Source of the DNA: a virus
Virus record (IMG/VR): IMGVR_UViG_3300047560_000468
Span: 1 to 39,947 of that record
DNA: 39,947 nucleotides
Reading direction: 5' to 3' (one strand)
The position numbers and the translations under genes are program-made. Of the stretch, positions 16,701-23,284 are shown one piece after another (position 1 is the stretch's first letter; each line of letters opens with the position of its first letter). The notes under the pieces were generated by a model. The model saw only the letters and a list, made by a program, of their open reading frames with translations. It searched no databases and was not told the origin of the DNA.

Positions 16701-16777
16701 TGGTATGCCCTAGAGGAATTGAACCTCTGACCCACAGCTTAGAAGGCTGTTGCTCTATCCAACTGAGCTAAGGGCAT
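16701..16777 (-). tRNA. tRNA-Arg (anticodon UCU), CCA encoded
   Basis: On the minus strand a full cloverleaf can be drawn: acceptor ATGCCCT/AGGGCAT (7 bp), D arm GCTC/GAGC, anticodon stem ACAGC/GCTGT with loop CTTCTAA (UCU reads AGA), T arm AGAGG/CCTCT with loop TTCAATT, discriminator A, then CCA in the DNA. AGA is a common Arg codon in this AT-rich genome, so the tRNA probably supplements a host with few AGA-reading tRNAs. It lies between thyX and a small gene on the same strand. Confidence 0.95.
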
Positions 16778-16778
16778 A

Positions 16779-16796
16779 GGTTACTAACTAGTTACT
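16779..16796. repeat. Degenerate 18-bp palindrome, site 3
   Basis: On the minus strand AGTAACT, AGTT, AGTAACC: the same 7-4-7 layout as the other sites with two changed positions. The ThyX stop codon (TAG) falls inside it, between the tRNA and thyX. Confidence 0.5.
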
Positions 16797-17407
16797 TCTT
16801 TGATGGATGGAAACAATGAGTAAATTATATCACGACATTGTTCTGCAATCAAGCGGTGTTCCTTTTGTGTGGCTTTGTCACATCTCAAAGTGATGTAATG
16901 AATCCAGCTACGCAAGCTTCCATTCATATACATATTGCTGATGGTTAGTCCTTCAGGAAGAATCTTTCGGGCTACTTCTTTAGCAACACCACGATCAAGC
17001 ATCTTTTTATAATACTTATCAGTAGTGTTAATTATTTCAATTTGAGCATCCAGCCAAAGCTGATGAAGTTCTCCATTATCTGTTTCAATACTATTCTGTC
17101 TATTATAGAAGTCTTGCAAGCGACACTCACTAGTTAAAAAACCAGGAGCTACAGCATACCTCTGAGAGAACTCTTGAAAACTAAAACTTCTATGTCTTAG
17201 TATTTGTCTCGCAATGTCACGAGTGGTTTCAATTTCAACGCAGACATTGACCATCTCAAATGGGGACCAGTGCTGATTCTTAACCAGATACTTGAGAAGT
17301 TTTGAAGCTGTCTCCTGGTTGTGTTTGTTGAGAGGATTGCTTACTCTCGCCATCTCCGCTATCAATGCTTCCCCGTTCGGAGTCGCCCACACTAGTTCCA
17401 CTGTCAT
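16784..17407 (-). CDS. thyX: Flavin-dependent thymidylate synthase
   Basis: 207 aa. The ThyX signature RHR-x2-S-x4-S-x-R is complete at residues 71-83 (RHRSFSFQEFSQR), preceded by TTRDIARQIL, and SWIHYITLRC lies near the C-terminus. It methylates dUMP to dTMP using methylene-tetrahydrofolate and FAD/NADPH. The start MTVELVWATPNGEALI matches the usual family N-terminus, so 17407 is preferred although it lies 128 nt inside the upstream gene. With NrdJ it makes the phage largely independent of host dNTP supply. Confidence 0.95.
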   Translation of the reverse strand: MTVELVWATPNGEALIAEMARVSNPLNKHNQETASKLLKYLVKNQHWSPFEMVNVCVEIETTRDIARQILRHRSFSFQEFSQRYAVAPGFLTSECRLQDFYNRQNSIETDNGELHQLWLDAQIEIINTTDKYYKKMLDRGVAKEVARKILPEGLTISNMYMNGSLRSWIHYITLRCDKATQKEHRLIAEQCRDIIYSLFPSIKEVTS

Positions 17408-17576
17408 CGTATTCGTATTCCTTCAATTTAAATTCTTCAGTAGATGCTATAGCCATTTCAAGTAGAGCTTTGAGGGCTACTCTCATCATCGTTTCCATAC
17501 CCTCTTTATCAACATCGAGGACACAGTTTGCAGATCCATCTGGATTATCTTTAAAATCTTTAAGTTCAATTTTCAC
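17280..17576 (-). CDS. Small conserved phage protein with Ser/Gly/Asp-rich tail overlapping thyX
   Basis: 98 aa from GTG 17576 (AGGAG 8 nt upstream, GTGA overlap with the upstream stop). The first ~60 residues (MKIELKDFKDNPDGSANCVL, then DVDKEGMETMMRVAL) match a short phage protein type of unknown function. The remaining ~40 residues are acidic and Ser/Gly/Gln rich and are encoded in a different frame inside the thyX start. Either the stop codon was lost and the tail is junk, or the tail is a genuine disordered extension. Confidence 0.7.
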   Translation of the reverse strand: MKIELKDFKDNPDGSANCVLDVDKEGMETMMRVALKALLEMAIASTEEFKLKEYEYDDSGTSVGDSERGSIDSGDGESKQSSQQTQPGDSFKTSQVSG

Positions 17577-17842
17577 GTTACAAACTCCTTAGCAATAAAT
17601 GGTTGCTCATATTCCTGTGCAAGTTCTAACACTGTAGCTCGTTGAAGTTTAGCTTTTATTAGATCTTCTGCATCACGAATATGTGACATCTCCCAAGAGA
17701 ACGCTTGCTCAACCAGAAACTTAGCAGCTTCATCTGCATTACGAGCTACGATTGCTTGCAAGCCTCCATACTCAGAGGTTGGGAATGGAACCCAATAGCT
17801 GGTAAGAAACACGTACCACTGTTCCTTCTCTTTCTTAGCCAC
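17573..17842 (-). CDS. Hypothetical protein
   Basis: 89 aa. I use GTG 17842 because AAGGA precedes it; the frame further upstream has only a TTG (17866) inside the HNH gene. It starts MAKKEKEQWYVFLTSYWVPF and contains GGLQAIVARNADEAAKFLVE, which resembles the small alpha/beta fold of other phage proteins that begin WYVF or similar. The function is not known. Confidence 0.65.
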   Translation of the reverse strand: MAKKEKEQWYVFLTSYWVPFPTSEYGGLQAIVARNADEAAKFLVEQAFSWEMSHIRDAEDLIKAKLQRATVLELAQEYEQPFIAKEFVT

Positions 17843-18251
17843 TCTTTTTCCTTTCTTGTTTCTCAAGTTGTGTCTTCACTGAATGACAGGTCTTACACAA
17901 CACTTGTAAATTATCCTTTTCACAGAACATCCTATCAATGAAGATGTCCCATCCTTCAAAGCCCATACGGGGGTCAACAACAGGAGCGATATGGTCTACT
18001 TGAACATCCTTTTGGACGAATAAGTTTCTGCAATGGGCACACCTATAATGATATGCTAGTTTATTTGTAGCTTTATTAACCTTACGTCCTATGCAAGCAT
18101 CCTTTAATGCCTTGTATTTAGGAGGCCATTTTCGGGTAGCCGTGCGTAGTGCTGAAGTGATAAAACTTTTAAATCTTGCAGGAGTCCACTCACTGTCATT
18201 ATACCTTGCTCGTAATAACCCATTGATGGAGGAGATTTCCGAACCCTTCAA
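17835..18251 (-). CDS. HNH endonuclease-like protein
   Basis: About 138 aa; the start is uncertain. A TTG at 18251 avoids reading deep into the upstream gene, but ATGs exist at 18299, 18311 and 18341 in the same frame. The C-terminal half has YRCAHCRNLF, KDVQVDHIAPVV, DNLQVLCKTCHSVKT: two CxxC zinc pairs around a D-H pair and an N residue, the HNH fold. Similar short HNH proteins are widespread in phages, either as free-standing homing nucleases or as recombination/packaging nucleases. The location among replication genes fits either. Confidence 0.75.
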   Translation of the reverse strand: MKGSEISSINGLLRARYNDSEWTPARFKSFITSALRTATRKWPPKYKALKDACIGRKVNKATNKLAYHYRCAHCRNLFVQKDVQVDHIAPVVDPRMGFEGWDIFIDRMFCEKDNLQVLCKTCHSVKTQLEKQERKKSG

Positions 18252-18492
18252 CTTCTTTTTCGCTATGATCTGTATCCCCCATAACAAATTTAATTGCATG
18301 AACAAGCTCATGGAAAAATGTAGCTTGTGTTGCTTGTGCATTCATTCCAGATCGAATGCTTATTTCATACTTCTGTGGATCACAAAGCCCCATCTCAGGA
18401 AGGTCTTGAACAATCTTTACTGTCCACTCACATCCTGCGAGGAGGAAACTTTGGGGAAGTCCCACATTTGTTGATGTTTCCTTCTTAGCCAT
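18199..18492 (-). CDS. HExxH putative zinc metalloprotein
   Basis: 97 aa. QATFFHELVHAIKFVMGDTD contains HELVH, the gluzincin-type zinc motif, and a later Glu (EKEVEGFGNLL) may be the third ligand. This resembles short phage proteins related to SprT/ImmA-type metallopeptidases. Substrate unknown; cleavage of a host regulator or repair factor would be a guess. It overlaps the exonuclease gene by 76 nt and the HNH frame downstream. Confidence 0.75.
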   Translation of the reverse strand: MAKKETSTNVGLPQSFLLAGCEWTVKIVQDLPEMGLCDPQKYEISIRSGMNAQATQATFFHELVHAIKFVMGDTDHSEKEVEGFGNLLHQWVITSKV

Positions 18493-19115
18493 AACAATCT
18501 ACCATTCTCCAATGTTCGTTCTTCTCCCAGACCCTCCAAGCAAACGGCAAGCATCTCTTGTTCTGTCGTAGACTTGGCAAGCATCTTCTCCGCTTTGACA
18601 GGCCCTACTTTTGGGATACCCACAATGTTGTCTGCTTTGTCTCCCATTAGGATTTGCTTGTAGAAGAACCGCAGTCCTTCCTCTTCGGAGACATAATACT
18701 TTTCTTTCTTCACAAAATTGTAGTGCCATCCTGCCACCTGATTAAAGTCTTTGTCAATGCTAACCATGATGCAGTCATCACCAAGCTCAGTTGCTTTGAT
18801 TGCAATGCAGTCATCTGCTTCTTCGCCTTCACTGATGATAGCACCCCAAGCGGTAACTAGATAGTTACGCAGAAGCTCTAAGTGTGCTGGCTTCTCTTGT
18901 GTTCTATTGCCTTTGTAAGGGGCTGTGACAGCAATCTCATGTCTGAAGTTATTCTTTCCTGTCAGATAGAGTTGCCAGTCATTCAGCCTTAGATCAACCA
19001 TTAAGATTTCCTCTAAGAAGGCAGCCATCGTAGAGATAGCAATACCTTCTGGTTCATCCTTACAGGCGAACGCAATGCGATAGCACATCACATCTCCGTC
19101 CACCAAAGCAATCAT
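18417..19115 (-). CDS. 5'-3' exonuclease (T7 gp6 / PolI N-terminal type)
   Basis: 232 aa, starting MIALVDGDVMCYRIAFAC, the first acidic motif of the FEN family. GEEADDCIAI and MVSIDKDFNQV supply further metal-binding acids, and GDKADNIVGIPKVGPVKAEKM is the helix-hairpin-helix DNA-binding segment. It should remove RNA primers, degrade host DNA and process ends. It starts at the stop of a 49-aa gene, in the SSB-exonuclease order common in T7-like replication blocks. Confidence 0.9.
   Translation of the reverse strand: MIALVDGDVMCYRIAFACKDEPEGIAISTMAAFLEEILMVDLRLNDWQLYLTGKNNFRHEIAVTAPYKGNRTQEKPAHLELLRNYLVTAWGAIISEGEEADDCIAIKATELGDDCIMVSIDKDFNQVAGWHYNFVKKEKYYVSEEEGLRFFYKQILMGDKADNIVGIPKVGPVKAEKMLAKSTTEQEMLAVCLEGLGEERTLENGRLLWLRRKHQQMWDFPKVSSSQDVSGQ
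18852..18869. repeat. 18-bp palindrome, site 4, inside the exonuclease gene
   Basis: GGTAACT, AGAT, AGTTACG: the same half-sites and 4-nt centre as the other copies, here in coding sequence. Confidence 0.6.
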
Positions 19116-19264
19116 TATGATTCCTGTCCTTCAGTTTGCTTAAGCTTTTCAAGCTGAGCATTGATACTGCTAACCACAATAAAAGCGTTGCTTTTAGTTG
19201 GCAAGTCACCGAGGACATTCAAGATGAATGCAAGTTCTTGTTCAGAAAATTCAATAGTAATCAT
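19115..19264 (-). CDS. 49-aa conserved small phage protein
   Basis: Begins MITIEFSEQELAFILNVLGD and continues LPTKSNAFIVVSSINAQLEK. Start and stop both overlap neighbours (ATGA with SSB, TAATG with the exonuclease), so it is clearly within the replication operon. Proteins with this pattern recur in T7-like phages next to the SSB gene; no function is known to me. Confidence 0.7.
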   Translation of the reverse strand: MITIEFSEQELAFILNVLGDLPTKSNAFIVVSSINAQLEKLKQTEGQES

Positions 19265-19704
19265 AGAGTAACCTCAGCTTCTTGTTCTTCTTGCACAGGA
19301 GGAACAACGAGTTCTTTAATCTTCAAAGCAGGGATAGAACTGGAGTGCAAGATGCTAACACCATAGCCATGCAAAGCAGATAGCTTGTGAGAATAGCTAC
19401 TGATGGTGCATTCAGCCACAGTGCCATTACCAATTTGTTCAGGAGCAATTTCATTTCCTTTCTCATCAACAGCCTTGATGACATAGTTGCTCTTGGCAAC
19501 TATGTATTTACCACGACCATAAGAGTCATCAGCTTTCTGCTTCACTTTAATGCCAAGCTCATCTTGCAGACGCTTAGCAATAGAGTCAGACAGATCACCA
19601 ATGCAAATCTCATATTTGTTGTTAGCTTCATTGAACTGACGATTGGGTTCAGTCATGTGCTTAGCCCAAAACAGTTTACCAACTACCTTAACTTGTGCTT
19701 TCAT
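19261..19704 (-). CDS. Single-stranded DNA-binding protein, T7 gp2.5-like group
   Basis: 147 aa from ATG 19704, which has AAGGA upstream; an earlier TTG is not needed. It starts MKAQVKVVGKLFWAKHMTEP, contains YEICIGDLSDSIAKRL and YSHKLSALHGYGVSILHSSS, and ends in an acidic tail (EEQEAEV), all as in phage SSBs, whose acidic C-terminus contacts polymerase and helicase. It coats ssDNA at the fork. A recognisable sigma70 promoter lies directly upstream (19736-19765). Confidence 0.8.
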   Translation of the reverse strand: MKAQVKVVGKLFWAKHMTEPNRQFNEANNKYEICIGDLSDSIAKRLQDELGIKVKQKADDSYGRGKYIVAKSNYVIKAVDEKGNEIAPEQIGNGTVAECTISSYSHKLSALHGYGVSILHSSSIPALKIKELVVPPVQEEQEAEVTL

Positions 19705-19733
19705 TTGTGTTTCCTTTTTCAAGAGTTGTACTA

Positions 19734-19934
19734 TTATTGTAACATATTCGGAGTATTGTTGTCAAGGCTTGGATTCAACAAAATCCTAGCAGTAACATAT
19801 CCGAATAAGTCTACTAGATGTAAAGGGTCAGAGTCCTGTCCCAATACCATTGTCACCTTCCCGTCTTTGACGAAAAGATAAACGCTTTCATCGCTTTCTT
19901 CAATTAGCTCAATGAGCTTGTCACGCTTGTTCAT
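19734..19934 (-). CDS. 66-aa acidic hypothetical protein
   Basis: From ATG 19934, which overlaps the polymerase stop (TGATG). It begins MNKRDKLIELIEESDESVYL and has a short beta hairpin-like stretch (VYLFVKDGKVTMVLGQ). Not recognised. It lies between polymerase and SSB, and its 3' end carries the SSB promoter. Confidence 0.6.
   Translation of the reverse strand: MNKRDKLIELIEESDESVYLFVKDGKVTMVLGQDSDPLHLVDLFGYVTARILLNPSLDNNTPNMLQ
19736..19765 (-). promoter_or_regulatory. Sigma70 promoter for SSB/exonuclease genes
   Basis: Read on the minus strand: TTGACA (19765-19760), an 18-nt spacer, TACAAT (19741-19736), about 32 nt before the SSB start. It lies in the 3' end of the upstream 66-aa gene, so it would be an internal promoter raising SSB expression. 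Confidence 0.65.
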
Positions 19935-21643
19935 CAGTGGGTGTCCTTCCATGTCTTCCCAATATGGTATTCCCCAGACAGGGGACACCTTAGTTTAAAA
20001 AACTCTCCAGCTTGTTTAATTGAATCAACAGCAAGAGAACCTACTAGATCAGCGTGTTCTTGTTTTGTTTCAATCTGCCATTCATCATGGACATTAGCAC
20101 AAAATCCATACCACACTTTTCTTTTCCTTAAAGCCTCATCAAGTATGACAAGAGCTTGCTTCATCACAATCGCACCAGCACCTTGGAGGAGACTATTAAG
20201 CGCCGAGTGTTCACTCCTGACCCAAATCTTACGTCCATCAAGACCCGGGACATAGCCCTTTGTTGCATATTTTGCAACTGTATTACGTAGAATTTTGAGT
20301 GAGGGAGTCGAGGAAAGAAACTTTTCCGTAAGTTTTGAGCCAACATCCGAACCACCACCAACGATGGAGCCGATCTTCGTTGGGCCCGCACCATAGAGGA
20401 ACGCATATATGAATGTTTTCGCTGCATCCCGTGTCGGTAGCCCAGCAGCTTTCTGGTTAATCGTGTGGACATCGGTTCCATCTTTGCTAGATCCCTCAGT
20501 AACTGTTCTGACATACGCTTCATCTTTCATATAATGAGCCAACATCCGTAGCTCTAATCCACTAGCATCTGCACCAACAAGAGCATTACCATCATCAACT
20601 GTCCACAAGTCTCGGCATTCATGTCCATAAGGACTTCCTGAGTTGGGAACCTGAGCCATATTAGGACTACTATGTGTCATACGTCCTGTCACAGCTCCAT
20701 TAGTAATTACACTACCATGGACCCTGCCAGTATCTTTCACTTCATCAAGCCATGAAGACACCTGAGCTACACGCTTTTGGAGCATCAAGTATTCATTCAA
20801 TAGCTTAGCCTCTGGTAAGTCGATACCATCTAAAACTTTTTCATCTACGATGATAGCACCCTTCTCAGTCTTCTTTGTGAACTTAACACCAAGACCAGCA
20901 AGTCTCTCAGCAATTTGCTGCCTGGAACCAGGATTAAAAATAATCACTTTGTCTTTGAGAGGCTTGCCTGTTTTCTCAGACACCCGCTTCTCAATAACTG
21001 GAGGAAATACTTCTTGCAACTTGCTTTCAATGTCTATCATCTTTCCTTGAAGAGTTGTCATCAACTCTTGAGCTTTCTTAATATCAAGTCTAAATCCATG
21101 CTCCTTTTGTTTTTGAATAATGATGGCAACTTTATGCTCAAGTTCAATGCTATATGTGTTGAAGTCTTTTAGCAACCCCTCAAGATGCTTATGCACATCA
21201 GCCAATAAAGCAACGTCTTGCTTGCAATAGTCGAACATCAATGGTAAGTCTGGGCTATCCCAACAATTAAGGTTACTAGGTAGTAACCCACCAACAGCAT
21301 ACTTATCAAAATAAACTTGAGGGTAGTCAATCTTGTTGTTCCCTAGTCGTTTCCCCCATACCTCTAAACTGTGGCCTCCGTCTAAACTTGGATTGTATAA
21401 ACGAGAGAGTATCAAGGTATCTATCGCTTGCTTCGCTGTTATCGAAACTTTCCAGCACTTCCGCAACACTACTGCATCGAACCCTATTAAGTTGTGTGCG
21501 ATCACTTTGTCTGAGCTTGCGATTAAGGGAATCAGTGTATTTGGCTCTGTGTGACATACGCTTCCATTCTTCTCATCCCATGTGAAACAACACCAGATTT
21601 TGTCATGCTTTGAGTTTGTTTCAATGTCGAGATAGAGGTTCAT
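19934..21643 (-). CDS. DNA polymerase, family A (T7 gp5-like) with 3'-5' exonuclease
   Basis: 569 aa. The proofreading domain is intact: D6/E8 in LDIETN, HNLIGFD and YCKQDV. Polymerase motifs are A DASGLELRMLAH, B RDAAKTFIYAFLYGAG and C NVHDEWQ. In motif B, Tyr occupies the position of T7 Y526 / E. coli F762, as in T7 rather than the Leu/Phe variants seen in many aquatic phages. It replicates the genome with the primase-helicase and SSB of the same arm. It is shorter than T7 gp5 (704 aa). ATGA overlap with the upstream gene. Confidence 0.96.
   Translation of the reverse strand: MNLYLDIETNSKHDKIWCCFTWDEKNGSVCHTEPNTLIPLIASSDKVIAHNLIGFDAVVLRKCWKVSITAKQAIDTLILSRLYNPSLDGGHSLEVWGKRLGNNKIDYPQVYFDKYAVGGLLPSNLNCWDSPDLPLMFDYCKQDVALLADVHKHLEGLLKDFNTYSIELEHKVAIIIQKQKEHGFRLDIKKAQELMTTLQGKMIDIESKLQEVFPPVIEKRVSEKTGKPLKDKVIIFNPGSRQQIAERLAGLGVKFTKKTEKGAIIVDEKVLDGIDLPEAKLLNEYLMLQKRVAQVSSWLDEVKDTGRVHGSVITNGAVTGRMTHSSPNMAQVPNSGSPYGHECRDLWTVDDGNALVGADASGLELRMLAHYMKDEAYVRTVTEGSSKDGTDVHTINQKAAGLPTRDAAKTFIYAFLYGAGPTKIGSIVGGGSDVGSKLTEKFLSSTPSLKILRNTVAKYATKGYVPGLDGRKIWVRSEHSALNSLLQGAGAIVMKQALVILDEALRKRKVWYGFCANVHDEWQIETKQEHADLVGSLAVDSIKQAGEFFKLRCPLSGEYHIGKTWKDTH
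21271..21288. repeat. 18-bp palindrome, site 5, inside the polymerase gene
   Basis: GGTTACT, AGGT, AGTAACC: a perfect 7-bp inverted repeat with a 4-nt centre; one symmetric base-pair change from the main form. Confidence 0.6.
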
Positions 21644-22002
21644 TTTTTATCCAGTTGTTTCACCACAAGTGTAGCATAACCAGAGATGTCATGCCACGAG
21701 TCATCATAATAAGGATCACCAGAGAGAATGCGAGCAAGTTTGTTAGCAATCATATGCAAGCTCTCTTGCATGAAAGGCTCAAGCTTATACCAGTTCTCAC
21801 TTCGTTGCATAACTGTCTTAAGTTCTTGTGATAGGCCAGCAACATTACGATAGTCTCCATATCTTGTTCCTCGTTGTTCCAAAGTGTCATCAACAGATGC
21901 TCGTTGAAGGGTGGCATAGTTTTTCATATATTGATCAATCGATTCAGTAAGTGTTTGTTCAGGAAGAGGAGGCATGCTCCATAAAGTATCTTTTATTTTC
22001 AT
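21640..22002 (-). CDS. DUF6378-like protein
   Basis: 120 aa from ATG 22002, with AGGAG about 8 nt upstream. The frame extends further up, but only inside the previous gene. RGTRYGDYRNVAGLSQELKT, then MQESLHMIANKLARILSGDP and DSWHDISGYATL, follow the DUF6378 pattern, distantly like the all-alpha NTP pyrophosphatase fold (Glu and Asp residues on helices). A role in nucleotide clean-up near the polymerase is plausible but not shown. ATGA overlap with the polymerase start. Confidence 0.75.
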   Translation of the reverse strand: MKIKDTLWSMPPLPEQTLTESIDQYMKNYATLQRASVDDTLEQRGTRYGDYRNVAGLSQELKTVMQRSENWYKLEPFMQESLHMIANKLARILSGDPYYDDSWHDISGYATLVVKQLDKK

Positions 22003-22006
22003 CCAT

Positions 22007-22357
22007 TTATCTCCTTGCTCTGATGGCTTCGGCAAAGTATTTACCACGATAGCGGTCGGAGTTCTCGCACAACTTTGCACAAGCCTCACGCTCACGCTCA
22101 CGCACTTGGCGATACAACTCCTCCAACATCTCTTCAATGATGTCGCCGTGGCCTGTTGCATAGCCTTTTGCCATGATCCATTGAGCAACTTTCTCACGAT
22201 CTTGTGTTACAACAATGGAAATTGATTGTCGTAGGGTGGGGATGGCTTGATCAATAGCTTCATCAAGTATTAACCATGAATCATAGTCAAGGCGTTCTCC
22301 AGCAGCGTCAGCCTGAGCCTGTAAAAGGCAGTCAATAATTTCTTTAATTGTTTTCAC
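22007..22357 (-). CDS. Hypothetical protein, host-like C-terminal motif
   Basis: 116 aa from GTG 22357 (GAGGT 8 nt upstream). The second half, with REREREACAKLCEN and YFAEAIRARR, is a motif often seen in proteobacterial prophage proteins. The DNA here looks richer in GC than its neighbours, suggesting acquisition from another phage or host. No function is assigned. Confidence 0.65.
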   Translation of the reverse strand: MKTIKEIIDCLLQAQADAAGERLDYDSWLILDEAIDQAIPTLRQSISIVVTQDREKVAQWIMAKGYATGHGDIIEEMLEELYRQVREREREACAKLCENSDRYRGKYFAEAIRARR

Positions 22358-22508
22358 AGATTGTTACCTCAGTCCAAGCTGCAAGATGAACAACATTTCC
22401 ACTGTCGTCTGTACAGAAAGAATACATACCATCAATGTGATGGAAATTAAACTCACTCCCATCTTCAATAGCAATGCGTGAGTTTCGTGGAACATCATAT
22501 AATTTCAT
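22344..22508 (-). CDS. 54-aa conserved phage protein
   Basis: From ATG 22508 with GGAG upstream: MKLYDVPRNSRIAIEDGSEF, then FHHIDGMYSFCTDDSGNVVH and LAAWTEV. This is a small widespread phage protein with a beta-strand pattern and no known role. It overlaps the downstream GTG gene by 14 nt. Confidence 0.75.
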   Translation of the reverse strand: MKLYDVPRNSRIAIEDGSEFNFHHIDGMYSFCTDDSGNVVHLAAWTEVTICENN

Positions 22509-22591
22509 GGAAGTTTCTCCAATATCTTTAAAAGGTTTGCGTTGATTGCAAAGAGCATAAGCCATATAGACATAGTGTAGAACCAGTTCAT
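22505..22591 (-). CDS. Possible 28-aa membrane micropeptide
   Basis: MNWFYTMSIWLMLFAINANL followed by LKILEKLP. Its ATG overlaps the upstream stop (ATGA at 22588-22591) and its stop overlaps the next ATG (ATGA at 22505-22508), so it fits the translational-coupling chain exactly. It is one hydrophobic helix. There is no separate ribosome-binding site, so this is tentative. Confidence 0.4.
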   Translation of the reverse strand: MNWFYTMSIWLMLFAINANLLKILEKLP

Positions 22592-22737
22592 TTGATGTTC
22601 ATCCAAAGTCCGATCTGGGCAAAAGCATATCCGGTCCATATCATGCCATTGGGTAAGTCACCTTTGAACCATTGTAGCACACCAACAATAGCATAGCCGA
22701 TTCCTGTGGCTCCAACAATAATATGCTCAATGCTCAT
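22588..22737 (-). CDS. 49-aa membrane protein
   Basis: Begins MSIEHIIVGATGIGYAIVGV, then LQWFKGDLPN and GMIWTGYAFAQIGLWMNIK: two hydrophobic segments joined by a short polar turn. ATGA overlap with the upstream gene. A similar layout is seen in small phage inner-membrane proteins; role unknown. Confidence 0.6.
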   Translation of the reverse strand: MSIEHIIVGATGIGYAIVGVLQWFKGDLPNGMIWTGYAFAQIGLWMNIK

Positions 22738-23021
22738 GTTAACTCAGCATCAGTAAAGTCCCAATCAAAAATGTCACACTCATCTTCTTGTCTCATAGCC
22801 ATGAGTGCTCTTTCAATGTGGTCTGAAGCTCTGTCACTATCCCAGCCAGAAACAATAACTTCAACTGTTACTTTATAAGTTGGAACATCTTCCATGCACC
22901 AGTCTTGTTCAGTCTCCATATTTAAATCCTTTCGGTGGTTGCCAGCTTTGCCCTTGTGAACTAGGCTCCCTCTCTTCGGAGCTTTTAGCATGGCTAAAGT
23001 TATATGGTTTCTCGGTTTCAT
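22734..23021 (-). CDS. Small phage protein, possibly two overlapping starts
   Basis: 95 aa from ATG 23021 (GGA 7 nt upstream). The first 34 residues (MKPRNHITLAMLKAPKRGSL ... GKAGNHRKD) look like a small basic phage protein on their own. The rest, from internal ATG 22919 (AAGGA upstream), is acidic: METEQDWCMEDVPTYKVTVE ... DIFDWDFTDAEL. The gene may encode a fusion, or the downstream part may be made separately. Confidence 0.55.
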   Translation of the reverse strand: MKPRNHITLAMLKAPKRGSLVHKGKAGNHRKDLNMETEQDWCMEDVPTYKVTVEVIVSGWDSDRASDHIERALMAMRQEDECDIFDWDFTDAELT

Positions 23022-23065
23022 GTTTGTTTCCAATGCTAGTTGGAAAAGGCCAAGTCCTTCCCTCT

Positions 23066-23083
23066 GGTAACTTCTTAGTTACC
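23066..23083. repeat. 18-bp palindrome, site 6 (perfect)
   Basis: GGTAACT, TCTT, AGTTACC: perfect 7-bp arms. The TAA stop of the gene ending at 23075 is inside it. Confidence 0.8.
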
Positions 23084-23284
23084 TTCGGTGTATGGTTTAT
23101 AAATTGTATTGAGAGTTTCAAAGGTTCCATCTTCTTCTTTCTTAATAACAGTTGAGGTTCTTACCTTTTGACATCCAAGTTTTGGGTGGTCTACTGCACG
23201 ACAATAAGCAACATTGTATAGTTTTCCTTCATACTCGTAGGTGTCAAACTGGACATCACCAATGTAATGCACAACGGGTTTCAT
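23075..23284 (-). CDS. Hypothetical protein
   Basis: 69 aa, starting MKPVVHYIGDVQFDTYEYEG. Predicted small beta-rich protein (KLYNVAYCRAVDHPKLG, VRTSTVIKKEEDG). ATGA overlap with the primase-helicase stop, so cotranslated with it. Not recognised. Confidence 0.65.
   Translation of the reverse strand: MKPVVHYIGDVQFDTYEYEGKLYNVAYCRAVDHPKLGCQKVRTSTVIKKEEDGTFETLNTIYKPYTEGN

Noticed and set aside
22909-23130. Minus-strand frame MEPLKLSIQF...
   Set aside because: Starts inside the upstream gene and overlaps a better-supported frame (22734-23021) with its own ribosome-binding site; composition is unconvincing.
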